A stretch of 64,000 bases of DNA, taken from positions 2,170,001 through 2,234,000 of the forward strand of contig NZ_CP022098.1 in assembly GCF_002305875.1 (NCBI RefSeq), in the 5' to 3' direction. This DNA is from Cystobacter fuscus. GTDB taxonomy: Bacteria > Myxococcota > Myxococcia > Myxococcales > Myxococcaceae. Under the pieces are notes generated by a model. That model made no database searches, was not told where the DNA came from, and saw only the letters and a list, made by a program, of their open reading frames with translations. The stretch's first letter is position 1. Every line of letters starts with the position of its first letter. Shown one piece after another: positions 9,160 through 17,200 of the stretch. Made by a program: the position numbers and the translations under genes.

Positions 9160-10608
9160 TCAGGCGGCGGCGTCCACCCGCCCCAGGCCCGGGCTCGGGC
9201 TGGGACCCGGCCGGGCCGGCATCCGGTCCAGGTTGGCCCGCTGGTGCCTCGGCACGAAGAAACTCTTGAGGTTGTACACCAGCAGCGCCCCGAGGAAGCC
9301 GGGCTGCAGCAGCCCCAGGATTCCCTTGCGCAGGTGGAGCGCCTCGTAGAAGGTCCGGCACGACGCGGCGTGCTGGGACGTCAGGTCGATCATGTTCTGG
9401 AAGGACCACTGGAGGAACTTCAAGCCGATGGGGCGCTTGCCCTCGGCCCGCGGGTGCGCCAGGTCCATGGTGGTGGTGAGCGTCCAGCACAGCCCGATGA
9501 GCCCGGCGAGCTTCTTCTGGAAGGGCCGCGCCACCTCCAGGGGCAGGCCCTCCGGCGAGACCTTCGCCCGGGCGATGCACTCGCCGAGGAACTTCGCTCC
9601 CAGGGCACCCACCGTCATGCCCTGGCCGAAGACGGGGTTGAGGGCGCACACCGCGTCCCCCAGCAGCACGAACCCCTCGGGCCTCCGGGCCAGCCGCTCG
9701 TAGTGCAGCCACCGGCTCGACGGAATCTTGTGCAGCACGGGCGCGGTGAGCGGCCGGGCGTCGCGGATGTACTCGTAGATGGCCGGCGTGGGCAGGCCGC
9801 GCGCGAACTCCAGGAAGCCCGCGTCGTCGGTGGGCGCGTGGTCGCCGAAGTAGCCGTTGAGGCTGACGATCCACCGCCCTCCCTCCACGTTGGAGATGAA
9901 GCCCGAGCGCTGGCTCTCGGGCGCCTTGCCATTGAGCACGAGGATCTTCCACGCGTCGAAGCCCGGGGGGCGCTCGTAGAGGCGGCTCGTGTAGCCCAGG
10001 TCGATGCGTACCTGATCCTGCTCCACCTGGCCGAAGCCCAGCGCCTCCAACCACTGCGGCGCCCGGGAGCCCCGGCCGCTGGTGTCCACGATGAGCGCGC
10101 CTGGAATCTCCTGCTCTCCCTCCGGGCCCTTCACCTTCACGCCCACGACGCGGGTGCGCGAGGCGTCCAACACCAGATCCTCGACGCAGTACCCCGTGCG
10201 CAGCTCCACGTTGGGCAGCGCGGCGACGCGGCCGCGGATCTTCCACTCGAGGAAGGGCCGCGACACGAGGATGGTCTCGATGTCTCCCTCGTAGCGCGCC
10301 TTCCAGCTTCCCGACTGGAGCCAGGCGGCGTCCCGGGCCATGTCGATGAACTCGACCCCCCCCGTCTCCAACTCCCGCCGCAAGCCCGGGAACAGCCCCT
10401 CCATGGTCTTGAGCCCGGCCTCCAGCACCGCGTGGATGTGGCGCCCCTGGGGCGTGCTCTTGCGCGCCTCGGGCCCCTCGGGAAATGGCTCGCGCTCCAG
10501 GACGAGCACCTTGTCGAAGTGATCCGCCAGCACCCGGGCGCTCAACAGCCCCGCGATGCTTCCTCCGATGATCACAGCCTGTCCGAACCTATGCGTGTTG
10601 GGCTTCAT
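9160..10608 (-). CDS. FAD-dependent monooxygenase/oxidoreductase
   Basis: 482-residue flavoprotein of the UbiH/aromatic hydroxylase-like group. The N-terminal Rossmann motif VIIGGSIAGLLSARVLADHF binds FAD, residues VLEREPFPEG follow as the ribose-binding Glu region, and GDAVCALNPVFGQGMTVG is the second FAD-binding (GD) motif. The C-terminus (LLQPGFLGALLVYNLKSFF) is hydrophobic and may contact the membrane. The ATG at 10608 has an AAGGGGGAA site. It diverges from an SDR reductase across 206 bp, suggesting a shared control region. Substrate unknown. Confidence 0.85.
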   Translation of the reverse strand: MKPNTHRFGQAVIIGGSIAGLLSARVLADHFDKVLVLEREPFPEGPEARKSTPQGRHIHAVLEAGLKTMEGLFPGLRRELETGGVEFIDMARDAAWLQSGSWKARYEGDIETILVSRPFLEWKIRGRVAALPNVELRTGYCVEDLVLDASRTRVVGVKVKGPEGEQEIPGALIVDTSGRGSRAPQWLEALGFGQVEQDQVRIDLGYTSRLYERPPGFDAWKILVLNGKAPESQRSGFISNVEGGRWIVSLNGYFGDHAPTDDAGFLEFARGLPTPAIYEYIRDARPLTAPVLHKIPSSRWLHYERLARRPEGFVLLGDAVCALNPVFGQGMTVGALGAKFLGECIARAKVSPEGLPLEVARPFQKKLAGLIGLCWTLTTTMDLAHPRAEGKRPIGLKFLQWSFQNMIDLTSQHAASCRTFYEALHLRKGILGLLQPGFLGALLVYNLKSFFVPRHQRANLDRMPARPGPSPSPGLGRVDAAA

Positions 10609-10814
10609 CTACTTCCCCCTTGTCGATTGGTCAGACTCGCCGGACCATTCGGTACCGGACGATATATGAGAATCCGAGAGGGTACTCGTGTGCCGCGCAC
10701 GCTTCCCCTCCACTCGGGTGAAGGATGTTTCGCTGCTGGTGTGAATGGCTGCGCTCGCCCGTGGCTCGGGATAGCCTTCACGGAAAGATTCACATCAAGA
10801 GGAACATCAAGCGC

Positions 10815-11558
10815 ATGCCCAGGCTCGATCAGAAGGTGGCCATCGTCACGGGAAGCTCCCGCGGCATCGGTGCCGCGGTCGCACGGAGGCTGGCGGCCGA
10901 GGGCGCCAGGGTCGTGGTCAACTACGCCCAGAGCGCGCAGGCGGCCGAGGACGTGGTGCGCTCCATCCAGGCCGCGGGGGGCGAGGCCCTCTCCTGCCGC
11001 GCGGACGTGGCGGACGAGGCGCAGATGCAGGCGCTCTTCGACACCACCCGCCAGCGCTTCGGGGCCGTGGACATCCTGGTCAACAACGCGGCGGCGCAGG
11101 CCCCCGCGTCCCTGGACACCCTCGATCGGGCGCTCTTCCAACGGCTCGTGGAGGTCAACATCTGGGGGCTCATCGTGGGCTGCCGCCTGGCGGGGCGCCT
11201 CATGTCGGACCGGGGGCGCATCATCAACTTCTCGTCCGTGAGCGCGCACAAGAACATCGCCTGGGATGGCATGTACGCGGCCACCAAGGCCGCCGTCGAG
11301 TCGCTCACCCGCACCGCGGCCATCGAGCTCGCCCCGCGGGGCATCACGGTCAACGCGCTCATCATCGGCCTGGTGGCCACGGACATGGTGAGCGACGTGC
11401 CCCTCAAGGTCCGGCGCACCATCGCGTCGCAGACGCTGCTGGACAAGGTGGGCCGCCCCGAGGACATCGGCGGCTCGGTCGCGTTCCTCGCCTCGGAGGA
11501 CGCCCGGTGGGTGACCGGGCAGACGCTGGGGGTCAACGGCGGCTACCTCATGAAGTAG
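10815..11558 (+). CDS. SDR family oxidoreductase (3-oxoacyl-ACP reductase-like)
   Basis: 247-residue classical short-chain dehydrogenase. Visible motifs are TGSSRGIG (cofactor binding, residues about 12-19), NNAA, the catalytic Ser in INFSSVSAH, YAATK (catalytic Tyr and Lys) and a C-terminal GGYLMK. The RVVVNYAQS stretch after beta-2 suggests NADP(H) preference. The ATG at 10815 places TGSSRGIG at its usual distance; the 30 in-frame codons upstream are not SDR-like. It diverges from the FAD monooxygenase. Annotating it as FabG would be guesswork. Confidence 0.88.
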   Translation: MPRLDQKVAIVTGSSRGIGAAVARRLAAEGARVVVNYAQSAQAAEDVVRSIQAAGGEALSCRADVADEAQMQALFDTTRQRFGAVDILVNNAAAQAPASLDTLDRALFQRLVEVNIWGLIVGCRLAGRLMSDRGRIINFSSVSAHKNIAWDGMYAATKAAVESLTRTAAIELAPRGITVNALIIGLVATDMVSDVPLKVRRTIASQTLLDKVGRPEDIGGSVAFLASEDARWVTGQTLGVNGGYLMK

Positions 11559-11746
11559 GCCACCCGGGGGGCCCGCGGCGCCTGGCCGTCGGGTGTGACC
11601 CTTCCTGTCGAATCGGGTCGGGAACGAGGAACCTCACAGGCTCCTCTCCTGCCCTCCGCCCGAGGAGGCCCGGCTCTCCCCTCCCCGGAATGATCCGAGG
11701 TGCGAAACAGCGGCGCGGGAAAAAACGGTGCTAGGATGAAAACGCG

Positions 11747-13570
11747 ATGAACAAGCCTGAGTTGAAGCGTCTGGTCTGGCGTTGCTACCTGGAGCAGCAG
11801 TTCGCGATGTTGACCGCGCTGGTGCCGGTGGCCTACCTGCTCACGTTGGTGATGGGCCTGGAGTCCAAACTGGCCCTGAAGGTCTTCCTCATCAACGCGA
11901 CGTGCAACACGCCCATTTTCGGCAACGTCATCACGTTCTTCTTGATTCGTTACTTCGTGACGAGCGCCGTGACCCCGCGGCCCGAGGATCTGCCGGGTGA
12001 GCGTCTGCGGCGCATCCTCAAGGCCCCGCGAAAGATCGAGATCGGCGTGATGCTGGCCTACCAGGGCTCCTGTATCACGTGGGCCACCTGGCCCGTGGTG
12101 AAGTACAGCCTGAATCCGTGGATCATCCCCCAGTCGATGCTCGCCTTCGGCCTGCTGGCGATGGTCGTCGGCATCCGCATGGCGCTGCGCATGGAGCGCG
12201 TGCTGCGGCCCCATGCCATCGAGGAACTGCACAAGTACCCGCAGCTGCGCATCGACGACGAGCGCGGCTTCCTGTGGCCCAAGCAGAGATGGTTCCTGCC
12301 CTACTGCTTCGCCATCTTCGTGTTCGCCACGCTGACGGTGACGGGGATGATCATCTCGAAGCAGAGCGCCAGTGGTTACGACAAGATGTTCGCGGAGCTG
12401 GCGGATATCGCTCCGACGCTCCTCTCGTTCGTGCAGACGCAGGTGGCCGGCATCCTGGACTCGCTCATCATTCCCATCGTGGGCGTCGGTGGCTTCATGA
12501 CCTTCTCCGCGGCGTGGTGCGCCTGGGAGATCGCGCGCCACCAGAGCGCGGGCTCGGGCGCCGTGCAGAAGTCCATCGGCTCCATCGCGTCGGGCAAGCC
12601 GATGCTGCCCTTCTGGGTCTCCACCGACGAGGTGGGAGATCTGTCCATGGCCACCGCCTCCGCGTTCGAGCGCTTGCGCACCTTCTCCTCGTCGCTCAGC
12701 GACTCGGCGCAGACGCTGGGCGACTCGGCCGGACGGCTCAACAGCTCGCACAAGGAGCAGACCGAGGCGCTCTCCATCCAGGCCGCGGCGCTGCAGGAGA
12801 CCCAGGTCACCGCCCAGGAGATCCGTCAGACGTCGATGGTCGCCGCCCAGAAGGCGGAGGACGTGCTGCAGCAGGCCGAGCGCGCGGATCAGATCGGCCG
12901 CGCGGGCGAGGCGGCGCTCGAGCAGAGCCTCTCGGGCATGCATGAAATCCAGCAGCAGGTGATCCAGATGGCGCAGAGCATCCGCTCGCTGGATGAGCGG
13001 GCGCAGCAGATCGCCAACATCACCACCACGGTGAAGAGCCTGGCGGACCGCTCCACCATGCTGGCGCTCAACGCCGCCATCGAGGCGGTGCGCTCGGGCG
13101 AGCACGGCAAGGGCTTCAGTGTGGTGGCGCGGGAGATCCGCAGCCTGGCGGACCAGTCCGTCAAGGCCACCTACAACGTGCAGAACATCCTGCAGGACCT
13201 GAGCGAGTCCATCCGCACCACGGCCGACATGACGGAGAGCGGCTCGGGCAAGGTGCAGGGCAGCGTGCAGCAGCTGCGCTCCTTCGGCGACAACATCAAG
13301 CAGCTGTCGGGCATCGTGCGCGACAACGTGAACTCCGTGCGGCAGATCTCCGCGGCCGTCACCCAGCAGAACCAGGGCATCGGGCAGATCTTCCAGGCGG
13401 TGAATGACCTCACGAAGATCATGGATCAGACGATGACGAGTCTGCGCACGAGCGACGAGGCCGCGGACCACATGCGCATCGTGGCCTCGCGCGTGACGTC
13501 CTTCGTCGAGGAGTACAACTTCCAGACCGCCCTGAACTCCGAGGAGACTCCCTCGGCCGAGCGGGTGTAG
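11747..13570 (+). CDS. methyl-accepting chemotaxis protein with polytopic N-terminus
   Basis: 607-residue transducer. The N-terminal 280 residues carry about six hydrophobic segments (near 20-38, 45-70, 102-120, 128-150, 186-206, 240-262) in place of the usual two-helix periplasmic sensor. A short linker that may be a degenerate HAMP follows. The MCP signalling domain spans roughly 330-590, with the CheA/CheW-contact hairpin around [38 protein letters not shown]. No other che gene is adjacent, so it must dock to a kinase encoded elsewhere. The sensory input is probably membrane-linked (inference). Confidence 0.9.
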   Translation: MNKPELKRLVWRCYLEQQFAMLTALVPVAYLLTLVMGLESKLALKVFLINATCNTPIFGNVITFFLIRYFVTSAVTPRPEDLPGERLRRILKAPRKIEIGVMLAYQGSCITWATWPVVKYSLNPWIIPQSMLAFGLLAMVVGIRMALRMERVLRPHAIEELHKYPQLRIDDERGFLWPKQRWFLPYCFAIFVFATLTVTGMIISKQSASGYDKMFAELADIAPTLLSFVQTQVAGILDSLIIPIVGVGGFMTFSAAWCAWEIARHQSAGSGAVQKSIGSIASGKPMLPFWVSTDEVGDLSMATASAFERLRTFSSSLSDSAQTLGDSAGRLNSSHKEQTEALSIQAAALQETQVTAQEIRQTSMVAAQKAEDVLQQAERADQIGRAGEAALEQSLSGMHEIQQQVIQMAQSIRSLDERAQQIANITTTVKSLADRSTMLALNAAIEAVRSGEHGKGFSVVAREIRSLADQSVKATYNVQNILQDLSESIRTTADMTESGSGKVQGSVQQLRSFGDNIKQLSGIVRDNVNSVRQISAAVTQQNQGIGQIFQAVNDLTKIMDQTMTSLRTSDEAADHMRIVASRVTSFVEEYNFQTALNSEETPSAERV

Positions 13571-13591
13571 TGGGGAGCACCCTGGCGGCCG

Positions 13592-14293
13592 TCAGCCGGC
13601 GGCCGCCAGCACCCGCCCCGTGCCGTCCGTGAGCAGCAGCGCGTCCAGGACGGACGGGGGCTCGCCGAGCCCCGGGGGCAGATCCCACGTGTCGAGCTTC
13701 ACCCGCAGGGCCAAGAGCCCCGCGTGCGCGTGGAGCAGCACGGGACGCACCGCCACCTTCTGCAGGGGGGCGCGCAGCCCCACGCCCCACACCTTGAGCA
13801 CCGCTTCCTTCATCGCCCAGGCGGCGGTGGTGGCATCCACCTCCGCCCCGCACACGCTGGCGTAGCCCGCGCGCTCACCCGGAGCGAAGGCCTCCTCGAG
13901 GAAGGCCTCGCCCACCTCCACCCGCTCTTCCAGGTCCACGCCCAGCGCGCCGCCGCGCGCGAGCGCCGCCACCGCCAGGCCCGTGGAGTGGGAGATGGAC
14001 AGCGCGAGTCCCCGCTCGGGCACGAGCACCGGGCGGCCCGCGTCGGCTCCCTCGGCGCGCGCCGTCACCTCCGCCCGGGCGCCGGGCTCCAGGTGCTCGA
14101 GGGCGCGGTGCGCGGCGAGCCGGCCCGCGACGAACTCCCGCCGCCGCTTGGCCGTGCGGCACCGGGCGAGCCCCTCGCGCTCCAGGCCGGAGAGGGCGGC
14201 GTCGTCCTCCGCCCCCACCTCGGCCCAGCCCAGGAAGAGCTCCCGCCCGCCGGGGAGCTGGAGCCGCTCAGCCCTCCGCACTCCGCTGCTCAC
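13592..14293 (-). CDS. 4'-phosphopantetheinyl transferase (PKS-associated)
   Basis: 233-residue Sfp-type transferase that moves phosphopantetheine from CoA to carrier proteins. Visible signatures are LSISHSTGLAVAAL, GVDLEE (metal-binding Asp and Glu) and WAMKEAVLKVWGVGL (the WxxKEAxxK motif). The GTG start at 14293 lies 26 nt inside the 3' end of the PKS gene; a second in-frame GTG at 14281 also overlaps it. This overlap makes it the last cistron of the PKS operon and implies that its targets are the ACPs of the upstream polyketide synthase. Those ACPs show Thr, not Ser, at the attachment position. Confidence 0.9.
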   Translation of the reverse strand: MSSGVRRAERLQLPGGRELFLGWAEVGAEDDAALSGLEREGLARCRTAKRRREFVAGRLAAHRALEHLEPGARAEVTARAEGADAGRPVLVPERGLALSISHSTGLAVAALARGGALGVDLEERVEVGEAFLEEAFAPGERAGYASVCGAEVDATTAAWAMKEAVLKVWGVGLRAPLQKVAVRPVLLHAHAGLLALRVKLDTWDLPPGLGEPPSVLDALLLTDGTGRVLAAAG

Positions 14294-17200
14294 CCCGGCG
14301 CAGCCGCCGGAACCACAGTCCGCTGCCGCCCAAGAGCAGCGCGCCGTCCTCGCCCCGCACCTCGAAGTCGTAGATGACGTCCTCGCCCTCCACCCGCATC
14401 ATCCGCGCCTTGACGTGGCCCGACTCGCCGAGCCGCCGCTGGCGCCCGCGCACCAGGTGGTCCACGCCCATGGGCACCGACACGAGGTTGTTGTGGTGTC
14501 CGTCCCAGTTGGCCGCCACCTGGAAGGCGGCGTCGAGCAGGAGCGGATCCAACTGGAAGCGCGGCCGCGCCACGTGCGTGAAGATCTCCCGCTGCCGGGG
14601 CGCGCGGATGATGCCCTCCACCTCGCGCTCGCCCACGTAGACCCATTCGGCGCGGCAGAAGAGCGGACCCAGGTACAAGGGCTCCTTGGCCAGGTGGAAG
14701 ATGGAGCGCGCGCGCGCGCCGGGGAGCGCCTCGGGCAGCTTGCCCTGGCTGGCCTCTGCGGGAGGCGGCGGCCCGAGCACGAAGATGCCCTGCTGGTGGA
14801 TGCGCCGCTGGGTCTGCTCGGAGCGCCCGCCCAGCGCCAGGTCACTGCTGGACTCCACGTAGAGCGTCAGCTCGTCGCCCTGGCGCTTGAGCACCTTGGC
14901 GGTGAGGGTGACGTGGACGGGCTTGCCCTTGGCGCGCTCGCCGGTGAGCGGGGCCTTGAAGAACTTGAGCGGCGTCTCGATGCGCAGGTTCTCCGCGCGC
15001 AGCACGGACAGGTCCGGGCGGAACAGGGAGGCCGTCTCGCCCAGCATCTCGAAGCCGAAGGTGCCGGGCATGATGGGCACCGAGTCCAACTGGTGCTGGA
15101 GCACGAACGGGTCCGTCCTCAGGTCGAACGTGCGCGTGGCGATGAGGCCCTCGGCGTCATGGCGCTCCACGCAGTCGAGCATCGGGTAGTCCGAGCGCAC
15201 GAGCAGGAAGCCGCGGTCGTCATACACGGTGCGCGCGTCCGGGCCGTCCGCGGAGGCACCCAGGAAGGGCCACTCGCGGAAGAGCCGCTCGTCGAAGATG
15301 GCCACCTCGCGCTCGGAGCGGCCGAGCATCAGCTCGTTGATGAACCAGTAGGCGCCCTCCGCCGGGGTGATGAAGGACACGCCGGTGCTCTGCACCACGT
15401 CCATCTGCCGCGCCGCGGCGCCCACGCCTTCCCACGCCGTCCAGTCGATGGTGACGCAGCGCATGTGGGGCCGGGCCCGGTGCGCGTACGCCATGGCGCA
15501 CTTGCTCATCAAGTCGTTGGCGGCGCTGTAGTCCGTCTGGCCCTTGTTGCCGAAGCGGCCCGCGCCCGAGCCGAAGCACATCATCAGCTTCAGGTCATCG
15601 CGCCGCGTGGCCTCCAGCAGGTTGATGAGGCCGAGCACCTTCACCTCCATGGTGGAGGCCACGATGCCCGGCGTCTTGTCGGGCAGGCTCTTGGAGGACT
15701 CCACCATGGCGCCGTGGACGATGCCGTCGATGTGGCCGTGGTACTCGCGCACCCGGTCCACCATGGCCCGCACGTCCGCGGCGTTGCGCACGTCGCACGT
15801 CTCGTACTCGATGGACAGGCCCTGGGCGTACACCTCCTGGAGGTTGCGCCACAGCTCGCGGGCCCGGACGTAGGACTCGAACACCTCGTTGAAGCGCACC
15901 ACCGTGAGGGAGGGGTCCGCCTTCTTGCGGCGCACCATCTCCTCCTTGCGGAAGGTCTCGAAGTCCTTGTCGTCCAGCGCGAGGTAGGGCTCGTCTCCGG
16001 TGGGCGCGGGGGTGCGTCCGGTGACGATCACCTTGGGGCCCAGCCTCGCCACCGCCTTGGCCACCTCGAAGACGGCGCCACGCCCGCCTCCGGAGAAGAG
16101 CAGCACCCAGCTCGGGTCCACCCGGCGCAGCACCGTGTTGTCTTCCAGGGAGAAGTCCGAGCGGCGCAGCCCCACCACGAAGCGGCGGCCCGCCAGGTAG
16201 CCGATCTCCGTGCGATCGCTGCCTTCCTCCAGCTCGCGTGCCACCGTCTCGGCCACCACCCAGTGCGACACGCGGGGCTCGAAGTCGATCGTCTTGACGA
16301 CCGTGGAGGGCAGCTCCTGCTTGAGCCCCTTGAGGAAGCCCGCGAGCGCGCCGCCCATCACGTTGCCGCCATCGCCCACGAAGCCGAAGTCACCGCCCAT
16401 GGTGGTGACGGCCACGTAGCAGGCGTTGCGCCCCTTGGCGTCGCGCATCCGCTCGTAGAGCGCGCGGCCGGTGCCGTGCCAGCGCGCCGTGGTCTCCGCC
16501 ATGCGGCGCGCGAAGCGGGCGCTGCCCAGCGTGAGGAAGTACTCCACCGGACCGAAGGCGCCCAGGTCGATGACGCCATCCGCGCCCCCCAGCTCCGCGC
16601 TGGCCATGCGCACGCGGCGCTCCACCTCCAGCGCGTCGGTGAGGCCCGACACCTGCACCGTCGCCAGGCGCACGCCCTTGCCCACCAGCAGGCGGCTGAA
16701 GGCGGCGACCAGGCCCGGCTCGTCCCCGAGCAGCAGCAGCTTGCGGCCCGCGAGCGGGTAGCGCTTCTCCGACGAGAGCGCCAGCGGCACCAGGTCCACG
16801 CTCCAGCGCTGCGCGGACAGGCCGCGGCTGGGCAGGGGATGGCCCGAGGTGAGGCTCTGGGGATCCACCGTCTGGGGCTTGCGGTGGACGTTGCCGTGCT
16901 CCTCCAGGATGACGTGGTAGTTGGTGCCACCGGCGCCGAACGAGCTCACCCCCGCGTAGCGCTTGCCCTCCCGGGGCGCCGGCCAGGGACGGCCCTCGAG
17001 CGACAGGGCGATGGGCAGCTTGTCGAAGGGAATCTCCGCCTTGGGGAACTCGCCGCCGTTCATGGGCGGCAGGTACGCCTCGCTCACCGCGAAGGCCGTC
17101 TTGATGAGGGCGAGGATGCCGCTGGCCGACGAGGTGTGGCCGATCTGCGACTTGAGCGTGCCCATGGGCACGGGGTTGTCGCGCCCTCGCGACTGGAAGG

